Assembly: GCA_900554685.1 (NCBI GenBank)
Contig: USIG01000031.1
Location: forward strand, 1-14,799
Direction of reading: 5' to 3'
DNA from: an uncultured Cryptobacterium sp.
Lineage (GTDB): Bacteria; Actinomycetota; Coriobacteriia; Coriobacteriales; Eggerthellaceae
Length of the DNA stretch: 14,799 nucleotides
The notes beneath the pieces were generated by a model, which did not search any database, had not been told where the DNA came from, and saw nothing but the letters and a program-made list of their open reading frames with translations. Position numbers and translations under genes: made by a program. Shown here one piece after another: positions 1 through 6,673 of the stretch. Every line of letters starts with the position of its first letter. Within the stretch, counting starts at the first letter, position 1.

Positions 1-281
1 GTATTAGTAAGCTTTCCCTCCGTGCCTCCATCCCCCATACCAGCCACAAACTGATCGCAGACCTTATCTATCCGAAAATTCTCAACCGGAACAAACCCGT
101 CTTTTTCGCTAATACCTAAAAGAATTACGCCGCCATCCGTATTAGCAAAAGCACTTACTGATTCCCATACATCCTTAGATAACTCATTGGTACATTCTTT
201 GACTTCATACTCCGCATTATCGTCACCTTGTTTGCGAAGCTCTTTTAGAATTGCGTCTATGTCTGTCACTTTATCTCTCAT
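1..281 (-). CDS. AlbA_2 (Schlafen-type) domain protein, 5' part only
   Basis: Reading leftwards from an ATG at 281-279, 93 codons stay open to the window edge, so this is the N-terminal part of a longer protein. The translation starts MRDKVTDIDAILKELRKQG and then shows the AlbA_2 (PF04326, formerly AAA_4) signature: YEVKECTNELSKDVWESVSA at about residues 23-42, then FANTDGGVILLGISEKDGF at about 43-61. The E-x-K followed by W-x-x-x-x-A-x-A-N-T-x-G-G-x-I-x-x-G pattern is diagnostic of the family. Full-length relatives are often 400-500 aa, with a C-terminal winged helix, and are annotated as putative ATP-binding proteins or transcriptional regulators; some lie in defence or mobile contexts. The C-terminal part is outside the window, so the exact role is unknown. 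The start codon lies inside a TCACT repeat element, which suggests autoregulation. Confidence 0.85.
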   Translation of the reverse strand, partial: MRDKVTDIDAILKELRKQGDDNAEYEVKECTNELSKDVWESVSAFANTDGGVILLGISEKDGFVPVENFRIDKVCDQFVAGMGDGGTEGKLTN

Positions 282-378
282 CTATCACTCACACTCACTT
301 GCATTTATCACTGACAATTGTAAGTGATGGAGAGTTTTTTGCAAGTGACTGAATAAAAATGCGAGAGACGTGAAGTGA
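280..378. promoter_or_regulatory. TCACT/AGTGA box array over the AlbA_2 gene start
   Basis: Seen directly: TCACT at 285-289, 295-299 and 308-312, and the reverse form AGTGA at 323-327, 344-348 and 374-378. The first two boxes are 10 bp apart, one helical turn. The inner pair flanks an ACAATTGT centre, giving the dyad ATCACTGACAATTGTAAGTGAT (22 bp, 306-328 region). The 20-bp block at 280-299 overlaps the ATG of the AlbA_2 gene and matches the outer arm of the second array (544-593) at all but one position on one side. The arrangement resembles a cooperative operator. The binding protein is not known from sequence; the adjacent AlbA_2 protein is the obvious candidate. Confidence 0.55.
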
Positions 379-543
379 AAACTCTAAATCTTGACTCATT
401 TCTTTTGCGGGATCTCTAAATTCCCTATTTGTCAGGAGATATATTGATCACAATTATTTTATTGCGCACAATTTCGATTCAATTACTGGAAAGTTCGATG
501 ATGTTTTTAACGATTCTCAATGCGTCTCTGACACTTATTTCTT

Positions 544-608
544 ATCTATCACTTACGCTCACTTGCAATTGTTAGTGAGTGCGAGTGATAGATGTAAGTG
601 ATCTCACT
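544..608. promoter_or_regulatory. Large palindromic TCACT/AGTGA element
   Basis: Two 20-bp arms (544-563 and 574-593) pair at 17 of 20 positions around a TGCAATTGTT centre. Boxes are TCACT at 549-553 and 559-563, and AGTGA at 574-578 and 584-588, again 10 bp apart within each arm. A further AGTGATCTCACT palindrome follows at 597-608. It shares box sequence, 10-bp phasing and a CAATTG centre with the array at 280-378, so the two are copies of one element about 250 bp apart. It could be a second operator (DNA looping) or a cruciform or hairpin element. No T-run follows, so a terminator is unlikely. Confidence 0.55.
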
Positions 609-837
609 TTAAATACATCCAAGAAGCACTGATTTTATAAAGACAGTTTTCGGCGATTCTCGTATAAAAGCACAAGCAATCTCTTCAGATATACACTAAT
701 TTTTCTTGTAGCCGAAGCTCAATCATATTAGATACGAATTTTATTCGTAGTCTCTTTAATCTTGCCTTCCTAAAACGTGTGAATCTTATAATCAAACCAC
801 TAATTCAGTTTCACGCTAACCATGAGGTTTTATTCAA
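609..837. other. Upstream region of LysR regulator 1
   Basis: No ORF of note is present. The stretch is AT-rich and holds a perfect 7-3-7 dyad, TACGAATTTTATTCGTA, at 733-749. This lies about 90 bp upstream of the LysR start and is listed separately. No convincing -35/-10 pair was found by eye. The 379-543 stretch to its left shows no gene and no further repeats. Confidence 0.4.
733..749. promoter_or_regulatory. Dyad upstream of LysR regulator 1
   Basis: TACGAAT-TTT-ATTCGTA is a perfect inverted repeat. LysR-type regulators commonly bind interrupted dyads near their own promoter, and the position (88-104 bp before the start codon) fits. Assignment to this regulator is inference. Confidence 0.4.
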
Positions 838-1776
838 ATGAATATTGACCAAATGCACATTTTTCGCGAAATCGCTCATAGTGGCAGCGTTTCACAAGCT
901 TCACGCAATCTATTCATTTCTCAGTCATCACTTAGTCGCACGTTACAAAATGTCGAAAAGGACATTGGAGTTGAACTATTTGACCGACAAGGCAAAAAAC
1001 TTTCACTTAATAAATACGGAGAAATCTTACTTCATTACGCAGATATTGCCGAAGCCGCTCGCGATAAAGCAAAAGAAGAAATTGAACAGCTTATCTTGAA
1101 AAATAATCACATGGTTCACGCAGTATTCCGCCATCCTTTTGGTAACTCCGTTCATGCATTTAAGAGATTTTTAATAGAGCAGCCACACATCACACCAGTC
1201 ATCAATTGGATCGATATTCCTGAGAATGAAAACTTCACTGTCGAATTCAACGTTTCTGTCCAAAAACCTGACGAATCTCAATACACCATAATCGGACAAG
1301 ACTACTATATGATAGCTGTATCACGTCAGCACCCTTTATACACCAAGTCAAAAAAGCAGCTGAATGAACAAGCGAGTATCCATCTATCCGATCTAGACGG
1401 GACGCCCTTTGTTGCATGTACTGCAGCTCATCTTGATGAATGGGCGTATACGCTTTTCAGCAAAAGCGGCATCCATCCTAAAATTATTGCTAAATGCCCT
1501 CAAGTATGGGGGTCACTTCAATATGTCGATGAAGGACTTGGATATATGCTGGGTATCGGAGCAACGACCTTCAATGGTATAGACAATGACACTCATCTAA
1601 GGAAAATCCCCTTGGTTGGCATAGAAGAGCGTCCATGGCTTTCCTATCGCATCTTGCCTTCAGATGACACCTCAGACGAAGCATCGAAAATTTTTTCTAG
1701 TTATATATGTGAATACCTTGAGGCCCAAATATATATGGATAGCGAAATATATCGCACTGCAGCCAAAACACACTAA
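838..1776 (+). CDS. LysR-family transcriptional regulator 1
   Basis: A 312-aa protein, the normal LysR length. The N-terminal winged helix-turn-helix covers residues 1-60: FREIAHSGSVSQASRNLF, then SQSSLSRTLQNVEKDIGVEL as turn and recognition helix, then FDRQGKKLSLNKYG as the wing. A linker helix spans about 65-88. The remainder is a periplasmic-binding-protein-like effector domain (for example QDYYMIAVSRQHPLY and GLGYMLGIG). The ATG at 838 is preceded by GAGG at 824-827 with 10-nt spacing. The gene stands alone on the + strand; its target and ligand cannot be read from sequence. It is convergent with the esterase gene and sits to the right of the AlbA_2 operator region, with an upstream dyad at 733-749 that may be its own operator. 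It is similar in length and C-terminal pattern to the two other LysR proteins here. Confidence 0.93.
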   Translation: MNIDQMHIFREIAHSGSVSQASRNLFISQSSLSRTLQNVEKDIGVELFDRQGKKLSLNKYGEILLHYADIAEAARDKAKEEIEQLILKNNHMVHAVFRHPFGNSVHAFKRFLIEQPHITPVINWIDIPENENFTVEFNVSVQKPDESQYTIIGQDYYMIAVSRQHPLYTKSKKQLNEQASIHLSDLDGTPFVACTAAHLDEWAYTLFSKSGIHPKIIAKCPQVWGSLQYVDEGLGYMLGIGATTFNGIDNDTHLRKIPLVGIEERPWLSYRILPSDDTSDEASKIFSSYICEYLEAQIYMDSEIYRTAAKTH

Positions 1777-1783
1777 TTAAATT

Positions 1784-1809
1784 GGGCCACGCCTCAAAAG
1801 CAATGGCCC
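1784..1809. terminator. Weak hairpin between LysR 1 and the esterase
   Basis: GGGCCA (1784-1789) can pair with TGGCCC (1804-1809) across a 14-nt loop. There is no T-run on either side, so it is at best a weak or rho-assisted stop between two convergent genes. Confidence 0.25.
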
Positions 1810-1874
1810 GTAAACATAATATTGATTCAAAAACAAACAAGGTAATTCTTTAAACCATATGGTGCTACTGGATG

Positions 1875-3584
1875 TTATTCTACAGCACGTCCATCATAAT
1901 AAAGTCTATCTCCCTCCCTGCTGAAATGAGCAAATAGCTCGTCATAATACAGCCATGGATCCTGAGGCATAATAGAATGCGGTTTATCTAGGGTGGTAGT
2001 CATGCGTACCAAAGGAACACCTGAATGGTTGCTCCATACTGTGTTTACATAGCGCCCACTCACAAATTCGCCCTTGTTCGAATCATTTAATCCATAGCGA
2101 TTAAGCCAATACAGCACTGTTTTTCTAATATCTTCATTGGCATCACATGTCCCGCCACCAATATCATGTTCACCCATATTGATCCATACTGGTATCACAG
2201 CGTCTTCGACAATGCCCGGCAAGTCAAAACTTCCTAGATTGCCGCCACACACCACTCCTGAATTGCTGGCTACCGCAGCAAACAAATCAGGCATAGCCAT
2301 CGCACAACGCTGCACCATAGCTGAACCCATCGAATGGCCGTTGGCATAAATGCGACTTTTATCAATCGCATAACGCGAGGAAATATCATCAACCATGCTT
2401 CGAATAAAGGCTTCATCATCTAGCAACGTATCTGAAGCGCTCGCATTCCAGCCCGGAACTGGCATGGTATTACCTCGACTAGTCATTCCCCCTGTTGGAA
2501 AACAGGCAATGAAGTTACGGCTTTCCGCTACATTCATCCACTCGTTTGCATAAACCGCACTTTTTCCGGTTTGCGAATTTCCATGAAAGAAAAAAACCAA
2601 GGGACGCTTTTCAACGCGGCTAACATTGCGCTCAGGAACGTACTCAAGCCAGCTACGCTTATATCCCTGCACCACGATTGAATGTTCCGTAAGGTTCCAT
2701 TGTCCAAGAGTGCGATATGGATGCAAAAATCCATACCCCACACCAGATGTTCGAATAGTTCGATGTAGAACATCCCACACATCAGATGCCATTACTGTGG
2801 AGCAATTTTTCCAAGTAATAGTACATATATTCTGCGCATTTACCGAATCTCGACGTTGGGTCTGATCGGCTAACCACAAACTCACGTCATTGTGTTCCCA
2901 ACGAGTATCAGTTACTTGATTTCGCAGCTTAAAATGAGCCAATGCACTTTCCAAACCTGAAGCGCTCTCGGTGCAAAAAAAAGCAACCGGTAGAGGAACC
3001 TTGCTTTTTTTCAGGTACGGAGCAAGCTCTAGCTCTTCATCCTGCACGCTGGAAATCGCTTGATCAAAATCGAATGAACCTATACACGCTAAACCGGCAT
3101 AGGATGATGGATTGCATATCGAATAAGATAATGCTGCGCTAGCTCCTTCTTCATAACCTACTAAATAAGCAAAGAAACGCTGAGCGTCATAGCCTATTTT
3201 TTTATCAATAGCGCGGTCCATCTCTCTGAGAAAAGAAAACTCCTCTCTAGTTAGCGGATAATGCCAACCTTCTTCACCAGGCCGCAGAATGAATAACAGA
3301 ATCTTTTCTGAATCGGCTATTTCTAACCATCCTGTACGTTCTAAAAATGTCCGAGGATCTTCGGCATTCGGCATCAGAAGAGTCACACTCCAGCAGCTAA
3401 ATTCAGTCTGATCAGGAAGATAAACCCAAGCAGCGAGCTGATCAGATAGTGAATTCTTTTGGGCAAGTTGTACTGAAGTGGTTCGAAATGCGTATAATCC
3501 GCTATACGGCTGAAAACGCTGAGCTAGGTTTTCTACACTATCTAAAGAAAATTCTTCTGGTAAATAACAATTATTGGCTGTCAT
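1875..3584 (-). CDS. Two-domain PHB-depolymerase/feruloyl-esterase-like alpha/beta hydrolase
   Basis: A 569-aa protein without signal peptide. The C-terminal half (about 310-569) is a serine esterase of the PHB-depolymerase/LpqC/feruloyl-esterase type: oxyanion motif FFFHGNSQTG (H334-G335), nucleophile elbow GHSMG (Ser418), acid NMGEHD (Asp474) and DKPHSIMPQ (His536). The N-terminal half (1 to about 260) looks like a second, degenerate copy of the fold. RFFAYLVGYEEGASAAL at about 136-152 aligns with RIYANGHSMGSAM at 411-423, but the nucleophile position is Glu (GYEEG, E145). The ATG at 3584 follows GAGGGG with 8-nt spacing. The gene is downstream of the MFS gene on the same strand, separated by a terminator hairpin, so it may be read through or have its own promoter. 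Likely role: hydrolysis of esters such as aromatic or hydroxyacid esters in the cytoplasm; the substrate is unknown. Confidence is high for an esterase, moderate for the duplicated-domain reading. Confidence 0.88.
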   Translation of the reverse strand: MTANNCYLPEEFSLDSVENLAQRFQPYSGLYAFRTTSVQLAQKNSLSDQLAAWVYLPDQTEFSCWSVTLLMPNAEDPRTFLERTGWLEIADSEKILLFILRPGEEGWHYPLTREEFSFLREMDRAIDKKIGYDAQRFFAYLVGYEEGASAALSYSICNPSSYAGLACIGSFDFDQAISSVQDEELELAPYLKKSKVPLPVAFFCTESASGLESALAHFKLRNQVTDTRWEHNDVSLWLADQTQRRDSVNAQNICTITWKNCSTVMASDVWDVLHRTIRTSGVGYGFLHPYRTLGQWNLTEHSIVVQGYKRSWLEYVPERNVSRVEKRPLVFFFHGNSQTGKSAVYANEWMNVAESRNFIACFPTGGMTSRGNTMPVPGWNASASDTLLDDEAFIRSMVDDISSRYAIDKSRIYANGHSMGSAMVQRCAMAMPDLFAAVASNSGVVCGGNLGSFDLPGIVEDAVIPVWINMGEHDIGGGTCDANEDIRKTVLYWLNRYGLNDSNKGEFVSGRYVNTVWSNHSGVPLVRMTTTLDKPHSIMPQDPWLYYDELFAHFSREGDRLYYDGRAVE

Positions 3585-3605
3585 AGTACACCCCTCAAAA
3601 TAAAC

Positions 3606-3630
3606 AGCCTGCCGCCCAAAACGGCAGGCT
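3606..3630 (-). terminator. Rho-independent terminator after the MFS gene
   Basis: A 9-bp GC-rich stem, AGCCTGCCG (3606-3614) with CGGCAGGCT (3622-3630), has a 7-nt loop. On the - strand it is followed by GTTTATTTTG, a U-rich tail. It lies 15 nt past the MFS stop codon (3645) and just before the esterase start, so it ends or attenuates MFS transcription. Confidence 0.8.
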
Positions 3631-3644
3631 TAAAATTCTCAAAG

Positions 3645-4980
3645 CTACCAGTTCATTTCATTGTCAGGATGACGTTTCATATAGATCGCCGTATATATGA
3701 GCACATATATGAGACCAATTACCGCTAAAATAGCCATCGCCCAATATACCGGACGGTAAAACCCACCAAAGGCTACTGCGATTGCCGGAACCAATGTTCC
3801 GCCAATAATCATACCTATATCAGAGCCAATACCGTTAGTTTGCGTGCCTGCCGCCTCATGACCAACTTCGGAACGACGCAGAGACATTGTTCGTGTCATA
3901 ACCGAATAGCCGCCACAAATAGCACCAAAAATAACGGAACCAATGATTAAGCCAACCATATCCGTAGATGTGGCATACAAAACACTAGTAATGATAAAAC
4001 CAACAAAAGTAGGAATCACACAAACGCGAGCACCGTGTTTATCCATCATACGACCAAACCACGGACGCGAAAAATAGGTAATTACAGAAGAAATAGTGCC
4101 AGCAATACCTACATTTGCGATATTTAAATCAACGCGTCCAAACATAAGTAAGTATGTAATTCCCGTACCGATTACTAAAATCTGAATGATCATCGCGATA
4201 ATCGCGATTGGTACACATTCAACAGCAAAGAAATCACGCAACCGAATGGACTTAATATGCTCCTTCAAAGTCTTTTTAGTCTGAGACTTTTTATGTTCAT
4301 AAGGCAAAGTCGCCGCAATAACAATACCGCACGCTACAACAGCCGCTGCAACCAAGAAAGTAACGGTATAGCCAACGGTATCTCCCAACAGCCGAAGCAA
4401 TACTTGTTCCAACAACTGTGTTGATCATAAACACACCGGTCGCAACACCGAATTCTTTACGCCCGACAATATCCGCAACCATAACGCCACTAACGCACAT
4501 GCATAACGCAAATGCAACACCCTTAATAATCTGACAAGCATATAAAGCGACATAATTATTCGCAAACGCAAAGCCCGCTGTCGCAATGGCCATTAAACAT
4601 AAGCCAAAAATAAAAATCTTTTTGCGGTTAAATCTATCCGAAAAAATTGCCGCAAAAGGCCTTGTGACCATGGTAATAAAGCTCAAAGTGCTGATAATAG
4701 TTCCCACAACAACTTGGTCCATTCCAAAGTCTTCAGTAGCATGAACCATTAAACCAGTTGCTACGAATGAATAGCCAATACTCATACAGCAAAACGCAAC
4801 GAATAAAGTTAAAAACCCACGATTGAATAAAATTGAAACAACCGAAGCATGTTCTTGGTCTTTTGCCGCCCTCGAAGCATCAACTTTTTGCTCCTCTGTT
4901 TTAATATCTTGATCAGACCTACAACCACGCTCTTGGGATTCCAGCCTAGCTGAATCAACTTCAGTTTCTTTGGCTCCCAT
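3645..4980 (-). pseudogene. MFS transporter, disrupted by a single-base frameshift
   Basis: Two overlapping frames (4980 to about 4385, then on to 3645) together encode one major facilitator superfamily permease. The first reads NTVVGTSIASAVG and then loses sense; the next frame continues DTVGYTVTFLVAAAVVACG. Removing one C from the CCC at 4384-4386 restores a single 444-aa reading frame with about 12 hydrophobic segments. MFS loop motifs are visible: SDRFNRKK at about residues 114-121 in loop 2-3, and FGRMMDKHGARV in loop 8-9 of the second half. The first 45 residues form a hydrophilic charged tail. The ATG at 4980 has a strong AGGAGG upstream. It is divergent from LysR 2, its probable regulator, and precedes the esterase. 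As written, only the first six or so helices would be made. This may be a real mutation or a sequencing error. The substrate is unknown; an organic-acid or aromatic compound is a guess from the neighbours. Confidence 0.85.
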
Positions 4981-5307
4981 ACTCTCCTCCTATAACGCCG
5001 CAAACACAAGCAATGCGCTATGATTTGTCATTATGTGATTCAATGGCAAAGCTTGTACTTTGTTGACAATTCCCTTTTCAAAGTGCCAACTTGAACGTGA
5101 CTACTAGCTCGTCACCTTAAAATCGTTTTAAATGATCAAATCAACACTTTGTGCAGCTGCTACTTTCAGATAGTACATTTCGAAAATATGGAACACGTTC
5201 AGCGTCTATTGATTGCTTATGCATTTAGGTATTTTGTCTAATCGATTATTTCGCTAAATGCGCATATACTTTGCAAACATAAGCTATGGACAAGGTAGGC
5301 TCGAGAC
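4981..5307. promoter_or_regulatory. Divergent promoter region, MFS / LysR 2
   Basis: 327 bp separate the divergent starts, with no ORF of note. Two inverted repeats are visible: GTGACTACTAGCTCGTCAC (5097-5115, 5-bp arms, 9-bp gap) and ACTTTG (5057-5062) with CAAAGT (5079-5084). LysR proteins typically control the gene they diverge from through such dyads. A TATACT about 40 bp upstream of the LysR 2 start (5264-5269 region) could be its -10 box, but the -35 is poor. Confidence 0.5.
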
Positions 5308-6219
5308 ATGAATCCTAAACAACTAGAATATTTAGAAGCTATAGCTGAATACCGAAATATCAACAAAGCTGCTCGTGCATTAGGTGTCAGCCAATCTACC
5401 GTTAGTACAGCACTTATCAAACTCGAACAAGAGCTTCATGTACCAGTGCTTATCCACAGAAACGGAATTGCCTCCCTGAGTGAATATGGTCAAATATTAC
5501 TTCGTTATAAAAAAGTAGCCTACCAGGCACTCGACAACGCCCTTTCAGCAATTGAAGATAAAAAAGAAACCGGTTTAAGCAGTGTACGTTTTATTGATCG
5601 CACACCTTTAGGAAACTACACAGGCATTCTGGCAGAATTTCAGCGTGCTCATCCCTCTATCTCTCTCACACATGTAACCCCTACCGAAAGCGAATCATTC
5701 TTAAATTATGATTTAGAATTTTTTGCCTCTTCACAAATACAAAACAAAGACCAAGTACGTTACATTTGTGACGAAAATTATGTAGTTCTAATTTCTAACA
5801 AACATCGTTTGGCATCACATAGTTTTATTGAACTGAGCAGTTTAAAACGCGAGCCACTCATTTTCTCCTCAAGCCCTAGCGAAATGAACACGGTCATTAA
5901 TGGTATGTTCCGTCAAGCGGGATTTGTTCCCCGAGAAAAAATCGCTCTACCTGTATTCTGGGACATTATGCATATGGTAGATCAAGGATTTGGATATTGT
6001 ATTGCTACCGATATTACCTGGCTTTGCAATAATAAACTAAGCATTAAAGCGCTTCCTATCAAAGACACAAAACGCTCCCGCAGCTTATACCTAAAATCAC
6101 CCTTAGGATCATATGTCTCAAGATCTACACGCACATTTGCCGATTACTTATGTGAAAAACTTATAGAATGGCGACACCAGCAAGACGAGCAGTACACCCA
6201 CTCTCATTGCAGACAATAA
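5308..6219 (+). CDS. LysR-family transcriptional regulator 2
   Basis: A 303-aa protein. The winged HTH is at residues 1-60: EAIAEYRNINKAARALG, then SQSTVSTALIKLEQELHVPV. The usual LF-x-R wing motif is replaced by LIHRNGIASLSEYG, a mild divergence. The effector domain contains DENYVVLISNKHRLASH and VFWDIMHMVDQGFGYCIATD, matching the same positions in LysR 1 and LysR 3. The ATG at 5308 follows AAGGTAGG (5292-5299) with 8-nt spacing. The gene is divergent from the MFS transporter and convergent with the 95-aa membrane protein gene, leaving only 5 nt between the stop codons. By the usual LysR layout it should regulate the MFS gene and perhaps the esterase; the inducer is unknown. Confidence 0.93.
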   Translation: MNPKQLEYLEAIAEYRNINKAARALGVSQSTVSTALIKLEQELHVPVLIHRNGIASLSEYGQILLRYKKVAYQALDNALSAIEDKKETGLSSVRFIDRTPLGNYTGILAEFQRAHPSISLTHVTPTESESFLNYDLEFFASSQIQNKDQVRYICDENYVVLISNKHRLASHSFIELSSLKREPLIFSSSPSEMNTVINGMFRQAGFVPREKIALPVFWDIMHMVDQGFGYCIATDITWLCNNKLSIKALPIKDTKRSRSLYLKSPLGSYVSRSTRTFADYLCEKLIEWRHQQDEQYTHSHCRQ

Positions 6220-6224
6220 GGCTG

Positions 6225-6512
6225 CTACATAAACAGCACAACGACCACTGCAATAAAGATAGCGAGCACGACTGCCGCAACTATCGCAAACAGAAAAGCA
6301 AATAGCATACCAAGCTTCTGATTAGGCTTTTTCGCGCCACTTACATTGGAGTCACCCTTACCGCCAGCATTTCCATCGCTATCTACGCGATCACCCGCAC
6401 AACTGCCATTGGTATCACTACCGAAAGCAAACTTCGCCATACGTCTACCTTCAACGCCTGCCGCCAATGCTTCTGTTGCAGTCTGCTTATCGGTTTTTTC
6501 TCTATCGACCAT
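6225..6512 (-). CDS. Small protein with one C-terminal membrane helix
   Basis: A 95-aa protein I do not recognise. Residues 1-65 are hydrophilic, with a Gly/Ser/Asp/Asn-rich middle (about 31-60), followed by a basic KKPNQK. A single long hydrophobic segment at about 68-94 (LGMLFAFLFAIVAAVVLAIF and on) reaches the C-terminus, the layout of a tail-anchored or single-pass inner-membrane protein. The ATG at 6512 has AGGGTGA upstream at suitable spacing. It is the last gene of the leftward CoA-transferase cluster, about 160 bp after the CoA-transferase, so co-transcription is likely but not shown. The low-complexity middle suggests a linker. No function can be given. Confidence 0.6.
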   Translation of the reverse strand: MVDREKTDKQTATEALAAGVEGRRMAKFAFGSDTNGSCAGDRVDSDGNAGGKGDSNVSGAKKPNQKLGMLFAFLFAIVAAVVLAIFIAVVVVLFM

Positions 6513-6526
6513 ATTTTGAATTCACC

Positions 6527-6673
6527 CTATTCGGCAGTTTTATCCCTATTCAGCAATTTCGTTCTGCTCGGCGGTGTCGACCATGGCAATCCGAGCCCAC
6601 TCGGCGGTATCTGCCGCGGCAACGCCATCTCGCCCGGCAATCCAGCTCCGTTTGGCCACGACCTCTCACCCAT
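6527..6673 (-). other. Possible tiny ORF(s) and degenerate repeats after the CoA-transferase
   Basis: An ATG overlaps the CoA-transferase stop (TAATG, 6675-6671) and opens 48 codons ending in TAG at 6527, a layout typical of translational coupling. Its composition is Pro-rich and not very protein-like. In another frame, a GTG at 6659 opens 37 codons ending at 6546 with a more natural composition (two DTAE motifs, acidic and Ala-rich) and GGGTGA upstream. The DNA also holds degenerate repeats, seen on the + strand as CCCTATTCGGCAG (6525 region), CCCTATTCAGCAA, and CTCGGCGGT twice. Either frame, or neither, may be a gene. Confidence 0.3.

Noticed and set aside
280..608. CRISPR array
   Set aside because: The repeats are only 5-6 bp boxes in both orientations, with no uniform 28-36 bp repeats, no spacers and no cas genes.
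280..837. Terminal inverted repeats of an insertion sequence
   Set aside because: The arrays are not at the ends of any transposase gene and no flanking target duplication is visible.
4384..4415. Programmed frameshifting in the MFS gene
   Set aside because: There is no slippery heptamer, internal Shine-Dalgarno stimulator or rare stop context at the junction; a plain mutation or sequence error is simpler.
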